The notes below the pieces were generated by a model, which saw only the letters and a program-made list of their open reading frames with translations, was not told the origin of the DNA and did no database searches. The translations under genes were made by a program, and so were the position numbers. Shown piece after piece: positions 51,078 to 61,342 of a stretch of DNA of 64,000 nucleotides (positions are counted from its first letter, which is position 1; each line of letters opens with the position of its first letter). Source of the stretch: Gaetbulibacter_A aestuarii (lineage in GTDB: Bacteria > Bacteroidota > Bacteroidia > Flavobacteriales > Flavobacteriaceae); NCBI RefSeq assembly GCF_039537665.1, contig NZ_BAABAY010000001.1:1612001-1676000 (forward strand). The letters are read 5' to 3'.

Positions 51078-51860
51078 TTAGGGATGAATGACAGTGCCCG
51101 TTAAAAAATTCTTTTGATGCTTTTTTGAAACACTAAGTTCTTTGTCACCAATATTTATTAAAACTTTGCCTTTTGTTTGCTTTACCGAATGGATCTGATA
51201 AGTATTCACCAAATAGCTTCTGTGGATTCTTAATATACCGGAGTAGTTCTCTAATTCTTTAGCCAGTATTTTGAGCGGTTTTCTGATAAGATGTCGCTTG
51301 GTCTTTCCTTTAGAATCAAAAAAAATAGCAACGTAATTTTCCATCGCTTCGGCAAATAAAAAATCATCGGGTTTAATTTTTAAAACATCTTTGCCGTTTT
51401 CTGATGAAAAAGTCATTAAATTATGGGAAGGTATACTTTGTTTTATAAGTGAAGCAATAGCAGAATAGAGAATTAAAGAAAGGGCCATCATTAGGGGAAA
51501 TTCATTTAAAATGAGTCCGTAAGCAACCAGATTCCATTCCTGCCAATTCCAAAAATAATTGAACAGAATAAATATCAATTGAGCCCCAAGAAGGATCAAG
51601 AATACATTCCAAAAAAATTTACGAGGTAAGTTATTAATGTGCCATTTTGGTTTTAACCAACGCTCCAAAATGGTTATGTAACCGAAGGTCAAAAGTCCAA
51701 AGCTCAAACTTCTGAAAAGGAGGGAATGTCCGGAATAGGAATAGCCTTTCTGGATTCCATAGGCCCTGAATACGTACAAAAAATAAAATACACAAAAGCC
51801 CGAAACGAGTCCGAATAAATACGGTAAACGCTTTTCAATTAACTTAAAAGATATTTTCAA
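51078..51860 (-). CDS. Membrane-bound LytTR transcription regulator
   Basis: The 260-residue protein has four hydrophobic segments in its N-terminal 145 residues (LFGLVSGFCVFYFLYVFRAY, LSFGLLTFGYITILERWL, FFWNVFLILLGAQLIFILF, ALSLILYSAIASLI). A LytTR DNA-binding domain follows at about 165-258, with KPDDFLFAEAMENYVAIFF and GILRIHRSYLVNTYQIHSVK. There is no receiver domain, so it probably senses a membrane signal directly. It probably regulates adjacent genes, but that is inference. It begins 45 bp after the GT39-type gene. Confidence 0.88.
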   Translation of the reverse strand: MKISFKLIEKRLPYLFGLVSGFCVFYFLYVFRAYGIQKGYSYSGHSLLFRSLSFGLLTFGYITILERWLKPKWHINNLPRKFFWNVFLILLGAQLIFILFNYFWNWQEWNLVAYGLILNEFPLMMALSLILYSAIASLIKQSIPSHNLMTFSSENGKDVLKIKPDDFLFAEAMENYVAIFFDSKGKTKRHLIRKPLKILAKELENYSGILRIHRSYLVNTYQIHSVKQTKGKVLINIGDKELSVSKKHQKNFLTGTVIHP

Positions 51861-51905
51861 AATCTTGATTTGTTGCTAACTAAAATAAAAAAAATAGGGA
51901 AACAA

Positions 51906-53315
51906 TTAGTTTTGAGATTCATTGGGGTTGAAGCGATAAAGAATATTATCTCTATTCTCAGCTACAGGTCTCAAATTATCAAGTAGATTTTTGTCTCGGT
52001 CTTTCAAGTATTTTTTCTCCATAATTATCTCAAAAGGCTGTTTAAGCGCCATTTGATCTAAGGCTTTTTCCTCTGAAATTTCTTTTATTTTTCCTGCGGA
52101 ATAAAACTGACTTGAATAGGTTTTGCCGTCTAAGAAATACAGATCGGCTATTGATTTATCGCGTTGTTGCAAAATGTATTTATCTGTTTTGCTGATGGTT
52201 TCAATATTTGATCCGATCAAAGCGTAGCCGGTTGCACCAATAATCAAAACGGGAAAAATAAGTCCGAGGATAATCAATATTTTTTTATTAGAATAACTAT
52301 CCCAATAATGCACAATTAAAAGTGCTATGGGTACCATAACAGGTAAAATATAAGTGTGGATCAAACTTTTTGAAAAGGTAAAAAAGAAGGGGGTCCACAA
52401 CAACCATAATAACAAAAATATCACCCATTTATCTGGGAATAGTTGCCTTTTGCGTTTCCAAAGTTTAGCGATCAATATTTCAATCCAGGGGAATGCAAAC
52501 GCTAGTAAAAAGGCCCAAACAATACCTATTGGTTGTTGTTTTGGAAAGCCGTATTTATCGCCTTTCCAACTGGAATCAAAGAAACGTTTGTAATGCTCTC
52601 CCACGAAGAAATATTCAAGAAATCCTGGTGTTTTTTCTTCAGCTAATAAGAACCACGGACCGGCAATTATGAGAACAATAATAATGCCTAAAACCCAGGG
52701 CATTTTTTTTAAAACCTCAATTAATTTGCGATAATATAGAGCCCAAATAAAAATAGGAGGCGCGGTTAAAATGATAACAATTGGCCCCTTTGCTAATATT
52801 CCAATACCAACGAACACAAAAATGAGGTATTTCCAATATGCCTTTTGACCTTCCTGAATAAATTTCCAAAAACTGAGGAAAATCATGGTTACACAAAATG
52901 CCAGTGCAGTATCGGTTGAAACCACCCCGGCGTGTAATAAAAATTCAGGTATTGTGAGTATAATGAAGGCAACCAGTAAAAAATGGAATTTATTTTTTAC
53001 AAATCCTTTTAATACGGCAACTAATCCAACGCTTAATAAAAAAGCGGGTAAACGTAAGGCAAATTCACTAACTCCTAAAAGTTTAATGGAAAGCGCAGAA
53101 AGCCATGTGGAAAGTGGTGGTTTTGCCCAAAACGGTACACCGTAATCAATTTGTGGGGTAATCCAATTTCCGGTTTCAGCCATAATACGAGCAATCTCGC
53201 CATATCGCGCTTCGGTTTTATCCATAAGCGGAATGTAGGCGTTTAGAAACAGCCTAATAATCAGGAGTACGACGATACTAACAACGAAAATTAGTTTTTC
53301 ATCAATTCTTTTCAT
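51906..53315 (-). CDS. GT39/ArnT-like integral membrane glycosyltransferase
   Basis: The 469-residue protein starts with a membrane helix and the luminal motif IPLMDKTEARYGEIARIMAE, the first conserved loop of ArnT/PMT-type transferases with the catalytic acidic pair. Then come YGVPFWAKPPLSTWLSALSI and about ten further helices. Such enzymes take a sugar from a polyprenyl phosphate and place it on lipid A, protein or another acceptor in the periplasm. It overlaps the GT2 gene by 14 bp; the GT2 would make the polyprenyl-P-sugar donor. Confidence 0.9.
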   Translation of the reverse strand: MKRIDEKLIFVVSIVVLLIIRLFLNAYIPLMDKTEARYGEIARIMAETGNWITPQIDYGVPFWAKPPLSTWLSALSIKLLGVSEFALRLPAFLLSVGLVAVLKGFVKNKFHFLLVAFIILTIPEFLLHAGVVSTDTALAFCVTMIFLSFWKFIQEGQKAYWKYLIFVFVGIGILAKGPIVIILTAPPIFIWALYYRKLIEVLKKMPWVLGIIIVLIIAGPWFLLAEEKTPGFLEYFFVGEHYKRFFDSSWKGDKYGFPKQQPIGIVWAFLLAFAFPWIEILIAKLWKRKRQLFPDKWVIFLLLWLLWTPFFFTFSKSLIHTYILPVMVPIALLIVHYWDSYSNKKILIILGLIFPVLIIGATGYALIGSNIETISKTDKYILQQRDKSIADLYFLDGKTYSSQFYSAGKIKEISEEKALDQMALKQPFEIIMEKKYLKDRDKNLLDNLRPVAENRDNILYRFNPNESQN

Positions 53316-54045
53316 TATAGCGTTTATTTATTTTCAGTAAATCTATCCAAATCTTAAAGAAATAGGTGAGTTTTACCTTAGATTCGTTCGTGTCTTTCCA
53401 ACGCTGAAGCGGGATCTCTCTTGATATTTTTATGGTTTTTTCTCTTGAATACGTTTCAATAATTCGGCAAAACAATTCCACATCAAATAGCCATTTCGAA
53501 ATAAATTTTTCTTCAAAAATAGATTTAGCCAAATTTGCCTCAAATACTTTACAACCACATTGCGTATCGTAGATCGGAATTTTTATAATATAGGAAATCG
53601 CAGTGGCAATGATCCTTCCAATGTAATGGCGGTACTTTTTGCGTTCAATATTGGTATCGATCTTTTTAATTCGCGATCCAAATGCTAATAGGATCGGATC
53701 TTTAACATATCCGGCAATTGCCATACACTCTTCTAGGGAAACAGAAAGATCAGCGTCTAAATAAGCGATCTTTTCAAAGGTTATTTTCGTTTCGAAACTG
53801 AAATGAACTGCAGCTCGAACAGCCTCAGCCTTACCTTGATTGACCTCTGAGGAAAAAATGGTAACACGTTCAGGAAACGGCTCCTGTATCTTTTCTAAAA
53901 GAGTTAGGGTAGCATCTGTTGAGCCGTCATTAGAAAACAGGAGGTTACAGGTTTTATTTTCACTTAAAAAGTTCAAATAAGCATCAACATCCAATTTATT
54001 GTATTCGTTAAAACAAGGAATTATAATGAGTAAAGAATCAGTCAT
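53302..54045 (-). CDS. GT2 family polyprenyl-phosphate glycosyltransferase (Alg5-like)
   Basis: The 247-residue protein has a GT-A fold: LLIIIPCFNEYNKLD, FSNDGSTDATLTLLEKI and the DxD-type IAYLDADLSVSLEE. The middle reads YIGRIIATAISYIIKIPIYD followed by TQCGCKVF and KWLFDVELFCR, which matches dolichyl/undecaprenyl-phosphate glucosyl- or mannosyltransferases. It would use a nucleotide sugar on the cytoplasmic side to load a lipid carrier for the neighbouring GT39 enzyme. The sugar is not determined. Confidence 0.9.
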   Translation of the reverse strand: MTDSLLIIIPCFNEYNKLDVDAYLNFLSENKTCNLLFSNDGSTDATLTLLEKIQEPFPERVTIFSSEVNQGKAEAVRAAVHFSFETKITFEKIAYLDADLSVSLEECMAIAGYVKDPILLAFGSRIKKIDTNIERKKYRHYIGRIIATAISYIIKIPIYDTQCGCKVFEANLAKSIFEEKFISKWLFDVELFCRIIETYSREKTIKISREIPLQRWKDTNESKVKLTYFFKIWIDLLKINKRYNEKN

Positions 54046-54170
54046 TTAGATGAAGTGCAGCTGCAATATTATTTATTTTTAATTTGATGGTCTCTTGAAT
54101 AGGCTGCTAAATTAACAAAAGCATTGGTAGGTTCAGGGATTTTACAAAATTTCCTGAAATTTTTTCATAT

Positions 54171-55112
54171 TTACCATGGGAGATTGAGGGGTGCCACCTG
54201 GGCAATAAAAAATTCTTCTAATGATTTTACCAGGTCTGTAGGCATTCTATTTTCAGCTGCTTTCACATTTGAAATGAGTTGTGAAGCATTTGTATTTCCG
54301 GGTATCACCGTGCGAACAGCATCGTAGGCCAAGCAATACGAAATAGCGGTTTCAGGCAGGGAACGCTCGTTTCCAATGATCTCTATAACTTGATCTACCA
54401 GATGGGCTCTTGTTTTAATATCTTTTCGTGACCAACGATCGCGCACATCATTAAACTTTGAGTTTTCATTGTATTTACCTGAAAGCCAACCGGAATCTAA
54501 AGGAATTTTAGCAATAATAGCCACCTCTTTCTCTTTGGCTAGCGCGAAGGCTCGTGCTACATCTTGATGCAAGATGTTAAAAAAGGCTTCAATAACACTG
54601 GCCTGTGTCGTTTCCATAAATAATTTCATTTCGTCATAAGTATCCAAAGAAGCACCGTAGGCCTTTATTTTTCCTTCGTCTTTTAATTTTTCAAGAATGT
54701 TATAGTGATCGTTCTGTTGACCATCAAGTAATTCCATTGGCGGATTGTGAATAATGAGAGAATCCACATGATCTAGCTGCAGACGCTTTAAACTTCCTTC
54801 CAAAGAATTTCGAATTTCAGTGGCATTAAAATTAGTTTCACCTTTAACACCATGTCCAAATTTGGTGTTGATTACAAATTTACTCCTGTCGTAATCTTTC
54901 AATGCTTTTCCCAGGCGTTCTTCACTAGTTCCGAATCCATAATTAGGAGCAGTATCAAAAAAATTAATACCCAGATCTAAAGCCAGATGTACCATGTTTA
55001 TGGCCTCTTTTTCAGTTAGGCTTTTCCAACCTGAATCAGCGCCTAACTGCCAGGCTCCTAAGCCAATCTCTGAGATTTTAGTAGTTTGAGGAATGTAAGT
55101 GTTGTATTTCAT
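54171..55112 (-). CDS. Aldo/keto reductase
   Basis: The 313-residue protein is a standard AKR barrel: ISEIGLGAWQLGADSGWKSL, catalytic Asp and Tyr in INFFDTAPNYGFGTSEERLG, Lys in VINTKFGHG, and His in SLIIHNPP. NADPH-binding features lie near the end (VIPGNTNASQLISNVKAAE). It reduces aldehydes or ketones, but its substrate is unknown. It lies 49 bp downstream of the aminotransferase gene on the same strand, so the two may be co-transcribed. Confidence 0.93.
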   Translation of the reverse strand: MKYNTYIPQTTKISEIGLGAWQLGADSGWKSLTEKEAINMVHLALDLGINFFDTAPNYGFGTSEERLGKALKDYDRSKFVINTKFGHGVKGETNFNATEIRNSLEGSLKRLQLDHVDSLIIHNPPMELLDGQQNDHYNILEKLKDEGKIKAYGASLDTYDEMKLFMETTQASVIEAFFNILHQDVARAFALAKEKEVAIIAKIPLDSGWLSGKYNENSKFNDVRDRWSRKDIKTRAHLVDQVIEIIGNERSLPETAISYCLAYDAVRTVIPGNTNASQLISNVKAAENRMPTDLVKSLEEFFIAQVAPLNLPW

Positions 55113-55161
55113 TATTCATTTGAAAATTAAAAGTTATCAAGAAATTAGGTGGAATGAAGGA

Positions 55162-56460
55162 CTAATATGATCTCGAAAGATATCCTTTTAATCGTTCCAC
55201 AGCAACCTTCAAATGTTCGAAAGGTACTGCCGTAAACACGATCCTGAAAAGCCCTTTTTTCTCATGTCCGAAGCCCTTGCCGGGCGTTAGGAGCACTTTA
55301 GTATTCGTATAAATATCCAACCATAACTGGTCTTCGGCCTCGGTACTTTGTTCGGATAAATAATTTGAAAAATCAGCCCAGATGAAAAAACTTCCTTTGG
55401 CGGGAACATAAGGAATATTCAGCTCGTCCAGAGCTTTTGTCATGAGTCTATAGCTTTGACTTAAACGTTTCTTATTTAGAATGATATATTGGCTCACAAA
55501 ATCAGCATCATTTAAAAGTTCACTGATACCCCATTGTGCCAGGTTAGATACCATATGTGGCACATTCACATTATCCAAACCTTTGATAAAGGCTTCATTT
55601 AAAGAGTGGGCCACCCCAATACGGATACCCGACATGGCGAAATCTTTTGAAAATCCATACCACATATGAAGATAATCACTTTTTGCTTCATGCATTATTT
55701 TAGCGAAAGAACAATAGTTTTGCTCTTCTGATCCATGAGATTCGATTCTTGATAAACCATAAATTTCATTAACAACCATATGAATGTTGCGTTCCATACA
55801 CCAATTCGCAAGTGTTTTTAGTTGCGGTTCGGTATACAAACAACCGGTTGGATTATCCGGAGCGGTGATCAATAAAAGTTTAAAAACCCTGGATTGAGAT
55901 TCTAAATCTTTCAAGGCTTGATCCAAATGACTTGTAGTTACGGGACCCTGGTTTCCCAATGCTTCTATATCGAAGTGCGTTTGTAGATTGTAACGTTCCA
56001 TAAGGCTTTTTACACCGGTATCATTGGTGTACATGGGGTAGGCAGGTGCCGGGATAACCACAACATCACCGGGATTAGCCAACATAAATGTGCTTGTTTC
56101 AATTACTGCTGAGGCACCGGCGGATAGTCCTAAACTTTCCGGATCAATGGGACAGTAGCAGAGATGCTGTTCCATGAATTTTGCAATAGAGGCACGAACT
56201 TCCGGGTGTCCTAAAGCACTTGTGTAGCCCATAACCCAATCAGGAATTGTTTCTTCCCTAAAGATTGAGATGAGCTTATTTTTTATATCCAAAGCTGATA
56301 ATTGGTTTTCAGCAACATTTAAAGGAAAAGCACCCTTTGGATTAGTTTCCGGATGATAAATATTTTCACTGGCTTCCATGAACAATTCAAAATCGATACG
56401 GGCAGGACTGTCGGCCAGGTTGTTTCCTCTTTTGGAGAGGCTAGTGAATTTTAAAGGCAT
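55162..56460 (-). CDS. PLP-dependent aminotransferase, class I/II (ACC-synthase-like)
   Basis: The 432-residue enzyme has the fold type I set: SLGLSAGASAVIETSTFMLA, DVVVIPAPAYPMYTNDTGVK, TAPDNPTGCLY, HMVVNEIYGL with the conserved Asp replaced by Glu, and WYGFSKDFAMSGIRIGVAHS, where the Lys of SKD binds PLP. Its wording is nearest to 1-aminocyclopropane-1-carboxylate-synthase-like aminotransferases. In bacteria these are usually plain aminotransferases. The substrate is unknown; the aldo/keto reductase follows. Confidence 0.9.
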   Translation of the reverse strand: MPLKFTSLSKRGNNLADSPARIDFELFMEASENIYHPETNPKGAFPLNVAENQLSALDIKNKLISIFREETIPDWVMGYTSALGHPEVRASIAKFMEQHLCYCPIDPESLGLSAGASAVIETSTFMLANPGDVVVIPAPAYPMYTNDTGVKSLMERYNLQTHFDIEALGNQGPVTTSHLDQALKDLESQSRVFKLLLITAPDNPTGCLYTEPQLKTLANWCMERNIHMVVNEIYGLSRIESHGSEEQNYCSFAKIMHEAKSDYLHMWYGFSKDFAMSGIRIGVAHSLNEAFIKGLDNVNVPHMVSNLAQWGISELLNDADFVSQYIILNKKRLSQSYRLMTKALDELNIPYVPAKGSFFIWADFSNYLSEQSTEAEDQLWLDIYTNTKVLLTPGKGFGHEKKGLFRIVFTAVPFEHLKVAVERLKGYLSRSY

Positions 56461-56622
56461 ATTTATGAGTTTAAAAGTAGGTGTAATTTAAAAATTCTAC
56501 TTCTTAGTGCTAAGATATGGAAAAGTAAAATTTGAGCATTCTTTGAGTAAGATATTTGAGGTAAAGTGTTTATAACTTCACTAAAGATGAATTAATTAAC
56601 CGAATTTATGATAGGGTTGAGC

Positions 56623-57909
56623 TTAAATCCAGTAGGCTAGAATAATTCCAAAAATTATAAGGATAGCGAAGCTGAAAATGATGTATTTATGAATTGATCT
56701 TTTGGAAAGCGTCAGGGCATAGATCATTTTAAGAAGGTTATTACTGGTTACTGCGTTAATAATAGCAATTGCCAGTACATTTTGGGTGACATTAAAATGC
56801 CCTTGAAAAATATTAATTATGAAAGGATCAATATCGGTAACACCTACGAGGTAAGATAGAATTTTTATTCCATGCACACTATAGTGTTCGGTAACGTATT
56901 GCGTGAGGATGGAAAAGAAAACGAATAAAAAACCAAAAATGAAAGCGGTTTTTAGTTCCAGTGGATTCTCGAAGGTATTTGTCATTTGTATGGGCTGCTC
57001 TTCCGAGGTTTTATTGTTTTTAGCAAGCCTAAGTAAAATAGCGGAAGCAATAAGTGATAATAGAAATAAAATTCCAAAAGCGGGAGCGATGCTTTTTGCA
57101 ATGGTCATATTAAATATAAGCGCCAGTATAAAAATACGTACGAACATCATGGAGGTGGACAAAACGATTGCTGCTGAAAGTTTATAATCGTCGTTGATCT
57201 CCTTACTTTTTTTAGCTAAAATGAAAGTCGTTGCCGTGCTACTGTACATGCCACCAAGAATACCGGTTAATATAATTCCTGATTTTGGAAATACATATTT
57301 TTTTAAAAGATAACTACCATAAGAGATTGCAGAGATCGCAACTATGGCAAGCCAAAAATTATACAGGGAAAAATCCAAATGCTCTGAGATCGGTTTATTA
57401 GGAACGAGCGGAAGTATAACGCCGGACATAAGTAAAAACTTCGCCAGCGTAATAAATTCATCTTTGTGAACTTTTTCTGAGAATTCCAACAAAGGTTTTT
57501 TGATTTCTTCCATGATAAGTAAAAGAACTACTACGATAATGACCAACCAAATGGGTTGTGTAGCAACCAAAGGTGCCAGGCAATAGGTGATTAGAGCCAG
57601 AGCCACAGTGGTTAGACCGTAATCATTTTCAATCGCTATTTTTTTGATATAGAAGGCCAGGAGTAAGGCGCCCAAAAGTACCGCCCCGAGTAAAAACGGA
57701 ATTAATGTTTTAGGCTGAATAATGTAGAGTACAAAACCTAATATCCCGATGAAGGTAAAAGTTCGATCGGTACCGAAGATAGCTGGTTTAGGGTCGGTAG
57801 AAAATTTAGTACGTTGCTCCAGACCAATCAAAAAGGAGAATACTGCAACCATAATAAATAAATAAAAAGGTTGCGGAAAAAGAGATTGTATGTCTACAAG
57901 TGAATTCAT
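56623..57909 (-). CDS. MgtC/SapB-like DUF4010 membrane protein
   Basis: The 428-residue protein has about twelve hydrophobic segments. The N-terminus FLIGLEQRTKF is the MgtC/SapB-like start, with GTDRTFTFIGILGFVLYII. The rest (TGILGGMYSSTATTFILAKK, VLSTSMMFVRIFILALIF) matches DUF4010. These proteins are of unknown function, with loose relation to the MgtC virulence/Mg2+ family. It is a single gene. Confidence 0.85.
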   Translation of the reverse strand: MNSLVDIQSLFPQPFYLFIMVAVFSFLIGLEQRTKFSTDPKPAIFGTDRTFTFIGILGFVLYIIQPKTLIPFLLGAVLLGALLLAFYIKKIAIENDYGLTTVALALITYCLAPLVATQPIWLVIIVVVLLLIMEEIKKPLLEFSEKVHKDEFITLAKFLLMSGVILPLVPNKPISEHLDFSLYNFWLAIVAISAISYGSYLLKKYVFPKSGIILTGILGGMYSSTATTFILAKKSKEINDDYKLSAAIVLSTSMMFVRIFILALIFNMTIAKSIAPAFGILFLLSLIASAILLRLAKNNKTSEEQPIQMTNTFENPLELKTAFIFGFLFVFFSILTQYVTEHYSVHGIKILSYLVGVTDIDPFIINIFQGHFNVTQNVLAIAIINAVTSNNLLKMIYALTLSKRSIHKYIIFSFAILIIFGIILAYWI

Positions 57910-58081
57910 TTTTTGGACGATCTTATAAGTCTAGCAAAACCCAAAAGGATTTAAAACAGATATGGGATTTTTTCTATTAAAGATACCACAAACTTCAAAA
58001 ATTTTCTTGTTTTGAAGTCATAAATTTACCACTGCAAATAATTGAATAAATGCCTTTAAACAAGAGAAAATATCAGTATTA

Positions 58082-59620
58082 TCAATTCCTTTTCTTACCT
58101 GTTTTCTTCAACTCAAAAATATCTTTTCTTCGGTCTTTAAGATTTCGTACACTACCAAATTTATTTAATTCGCGTAACAGATCGATATCGCAATCCGCAA
58201 TCAATATCATTTCTGTGTTGGCTGTGGCTTCCGCCTTAACCCCATTGGTTGGAAAGGCAAAATCACAGGGTGTAAAAACCATGGATTGTGCAAACTGAAT
58301 ATCCATATTTTCTACCTTAGGTAAATTCCCTACGGTTCCTGCAATAGCCACGTAACATTCGTTTTCTATCGCTCTGGCTTGTGCACAGTGTCGTACGCGG
58401 GAATAACCATTTTGCGTATCAGTTAAGAAGGGTACAAATAGAATATCCATGCCTTCGTCGGCCAGGAGTCTGCTCAATTCAGGAAATTCGCAATCGTAAC
58501 AAATAAGAATGCCAATCTTACCACAATCGGTATCATAGGTTCGTAATTCATGACCACCTTGCATACCCCAAACCTTGGCCTCATCCGGAGTTACGTGTAG
58601 TTTTTCGTAACGCTCCACACTACCATCTCTTTTGCATAAATAGCCAACATTGTAAAGCAATTCATCTTTAATTTCAGGCATGCTACCCGTAATGATGTTG
58701 ATGTTATACGAAATTGATAATTCTGAAAATTTCTGCACGATTTCAGGGGTGTGTTTAGCGAGTTCCCGAATCGCCTCAGAAACCGGGAGATGGTTGTTTT
58801 CGGCCATTAGCGGGGCATTGAAAAACTCCGGGAAAAGCGCGAAATCGGAACGATATCCTGAAACCGTATCGAGGAAAAACTCGGCTTGCTGCATCAGTTC
58901 CTCCAGATCTTTATAAAGGCGCATTTGCCACTGTATCAATCCCAAACGCACCACTTTTTTATTGGAAGTCGCTTTTTTGGTTTGCTTTTCATAGTAGATA
59001 TTATCCCATTCCATGAGCACAGCAAACTCGTTGGAAGCCTCATCGCCTTCCAAATAATTATGTAGGATTTTTGAAGGGTGAAAATCATTGGATATTTGAA
59101 AATTCAAAACGGGATCGTTGATTTCCTTGCGTTTTACTTTTTCAATATATTCCTTCGGGCTCAGTGTATCGGCATACCTGTGGTAATTGGGGATTCTTCC
59201 GCCAAAGGCGATACCTCTCAGGTTTAATTTTTCACATAATTCTTTGCGGTAATCATAGAGTCGTCTACCCAGGCGTAAGCCGCGATATTCCTTCTTAATA
59301 AAAATATCAACCCCGTAGAGGAGATCGCCATCATCTACATGGGTATTAAACGTTTCTTTCCCGGTAATTTCTAAGTAGGTATGTTTGTCGTCCAGGGAAC
59401 CGGAATCAACAATTATGGCTAAGGCACACCCGGCTAGTTCGTTGTTTATTTTAATACCAACCTGGCCTTCCGGGAATTTATCAATTAATGACTCAATTTG
59501 TCGCTGTTCCCAATAAGCATCAGGCATATTGGGATAGGCTTCGATCATCAGAGCTTTTAACTCTTTATAATCATCCAGGGTTAGATACTCAAGTTCTATG
59601 TTTTCTATATTCTCAATCAT
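58082..59620 (-). CDS. Fusion of GNAT acetyltransferase and carbon-nitrogen hydrolase
   Basis: The 512-residue protein joins two enzymes. Residues 1-160 are a GNAT domain with the acetyl-CoA loop VDIFIKKEYRGLRLGRRLYD. Residues 225-505 are a nitrilase-superfamily domain with the catalytic triad Glu in DFALFPEFFNAPLMA, Lys in YEKLHVTPDEAKVWGM and Cys in IGILICYDCEFPELS. The combination is known in many bacteria; the substrate is not. It is a single leftward gene. Confidence 0.93.
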   Translation of the reverse strand: MIENIENIELEYLTLDDYKELKALMIEAYPNMPDAYWEQRQIESLIDKFPEGQVGIKINNELAGCALAIIVDSGSLDDKHTYLEITGKETFNTHVDDGDLLYGVDIFIKKEYRGLRLGRRLYDYRKELCEKLNLRGIAFGGRIPNYHRYADTLSPKEYIEKVKRKEINDPVLNFQISNDFHPSKILHNYLEGDEASNEFAVLMEWDNIYYEKQTKKATSNKKVVRLGLIQWQMRLYKDLEELMQQAEFFLDTVSGYRSDFALFPEFFNAPLMAENNHLPVSEAIRELAKHTPEIVQKFSELSISYNINIITGSMPEIKDELLYNVGYLCKRDGSVERYEKLHVTPDEAKVWGMQGGHELRTYDTDCGKIGILICYDCEFPELSRLLADEGMDILFVPFLTDTQNGYSRVRHCAQARAIENECYVAIAGTVGNLPKVENMDIQFAQSMVFTPCDFAFPTNGVKAEATANTEMILIADCDIDLLRELNKFGSVRNLKDRRKDIFELKKTGKKRN

Positions 59621-59727
59621 ATGTTTCTTTTTGATGATGTTTTTTTAACACCATAATGGGGTAAACCACGAAGATAAGAAAAAGGCATGCCTTTAAGAAA
59701 TGGCTGCAACACCAGAAAGTTCGATTA

Positions 59728-61314
59728 TTAATCTTCCTGAACCCTAACCGGATTGAGATCCTGAAAATCAAAACTAAAATCGATTACAGGGGAAATTCCT
59801 TTCATTTTAAAGGCATTGGCCTTACCGTGTTCATCCAACTGGAACATCACGAAGGCATCTGCATCAGTGAGACCTGATGCGGTCCATTTCACAACAAAGG
59901 TATTTGCATCATAGTAATACATTTGCCCGGATAATTTAGGCGAGCGCATGGCCTTGAACCACAGATCACCATCCTGCTCATAAATTTTGATCTTTCCAAA
60001 CCACGGATCTTTGTAAATACCTGAGTAGTTGGTTTTATCGATCGTTGAGACATCAGCAGCATCAACGGTTTCCCAAATTTTGTTAACCACGTTGTCTGCA
60101 TCACCCATACTTTGCTTCAAGTTTTTTGAATATAAAGCAATCCAATCAAAATCATCAAGACCGAGATATTTGTCGAGAATGGTTTGCGACACCGCTGAAA
60201 AAACGCCTGCGCCATCAATATAGGTGTTGGTAAGTACTACGATACCAAGATTTAGGTCGGGCACAAGAATGGTTTTAGATAACATCCCGATAAGGCCACC
60301 GGTATGAGAAACTTCCATATTGCCATTTACATCCGTTAGGAACCAGCCTAAACCATAACCGGCGAAATGCGAATTATATCGGGGGTTTCGGTTCGCATTC
60401 ATAACGGTATGGATCTTCCACATTTCTCTTTGACTGGTTTCAGTGAAGAGTTGTTGCTTTAATTCAGGTCCATATTTTCCGTTGTTTAACTGCAAGAGCA
60501 TCCATTTAGCCAGATCATGAACATTGGAGTTGATACCTCCGGCAGCACCATTGATCTTCTCAGGATCCCAGGATTCAGGCTCTGTCAGAGAAATTTCTTG
60601 ACCTTTATTTAGGTGTGGTGAAGCCAGGTTTTCGTGAGCTTCGGCTTCAGCTAAAGAGGTGTAGGAGTGCGTCATTTGAAGTGGTTCAAATATACGTTTA
60701 CTTATAAATTCCTCCCAGGGCATACCACTTACGCGTTTAATAACTTCGCCTGCCACGATGTATAACAAATTGTCGTAATCGAATTTGGTGCGAAAGGCAG
60801 AAACCGGTTCAAAATACTGGAAGTTTTTCAAAATATCCTTGATACCAAAATCTGAACCATCCGGGAACATCATAAGATCGCCAATACCCAGACCTAAACC
60901 ACTGCGGTGCGTCAGCAGATCTTGTATATTGAAGTTTTCCTTAACATAAGGATTGTACATGGTAAACTCCGGAATGTATTTAACAACAGGATCCGTCCAG
61001 GCTAATTTACCTTCTTCTACCAATATTGCTAAAGCCGCTGTAGTAAAAGCTTTTGAATTGGAGGCGATCCCGAAATTAGTATGCTCATCCACCTCTTTTT
61101 TGCTTTCTATAGATTGCATACCATAACCTTTTTCATGAACGATCTTTCCATCTTTAACAACCGCTACAGCTACTCCCGCCACGGCGAAACTGTCTAAAGC
61201 ACGCTCAACGAGGGCATCGATATCTTGTGAACTGACCTGAGAGAAAACTTCAACAGGTTTTAAAATAAAAAGTAAGAAGCAGATCAGGACAAACTTTGTG
61301 CTTAAATTATTCAT
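59728..61314 (-). CDS. Serine hydrolase, class-C beta-lactamase family
   Basis: From Met at 61314 the protein has 528 residues and a signal peptide (FVLICFLLFILKPVEVFSQ). The upstream start at 61395 would overlap the GNAT gene and put 27 residues before the signal. Catalytic features are SxxK in FGIASNSKAFTTAALAI, the Tyr-x-Asn in FDYDNLLYIVAGEVI and HTGG in VSHTGGLIGMLSK in place of KTG. A C-terminal DUF3471-like domain (NYSGIYKDPWFGKIKIYEQ) follows. It may be an esterase or peptidase rather than a true beta-lactamase. Confidence 0.9.
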   Translation of the reverse strand: MNNLSTKFVLICFLLFILKPVEVFSQVSSQDIDALVERALDSFAVAGVAVAVVKDGKIVHEKGYGMQSIESKKEVDEHTNFGIASNSKAFTTAALAILVEEGKLAWTDPVVKYIPEFTMYNPYVKENFNIQDLLTHRSGLGLGIGDLMMFPDGSDFGIKDILKNFQYFEPVSAFRTKFDYDNLLYIVAGEVIKRVSGMPWEEFISKRIFEPLQMTHSYTSLAEAEAHENLASPHLNKGQEISLTEPESWDPEKINGAAGGINSNVHDLAKWMLLQLNNGKYGPELKQQLFTETSQREMWKIHTVMNANRNPRYNSHFAGYGLGWFLTDVNGNMEVSHTGGLIGMLSKTILVPDLNLGIVVLTNTYIDGAGVFSAVSQTILDKYLGLDDFDWIALYSKNLKQSMGDADNVVNKIWETVDAADVSTIDKTNYSGIYKDPWFGKIKIYEQDGDLWFKAMRSPKLSGQMYYYDANTFVVKWTASGLTDADAFVMFQLDEHGKANAFKMKGISPVIDFSFDFQDLNPVRVQED

Positions 61315-61342
61315 AATACTTTGAGTTAGGTTGTTAGTGTAT

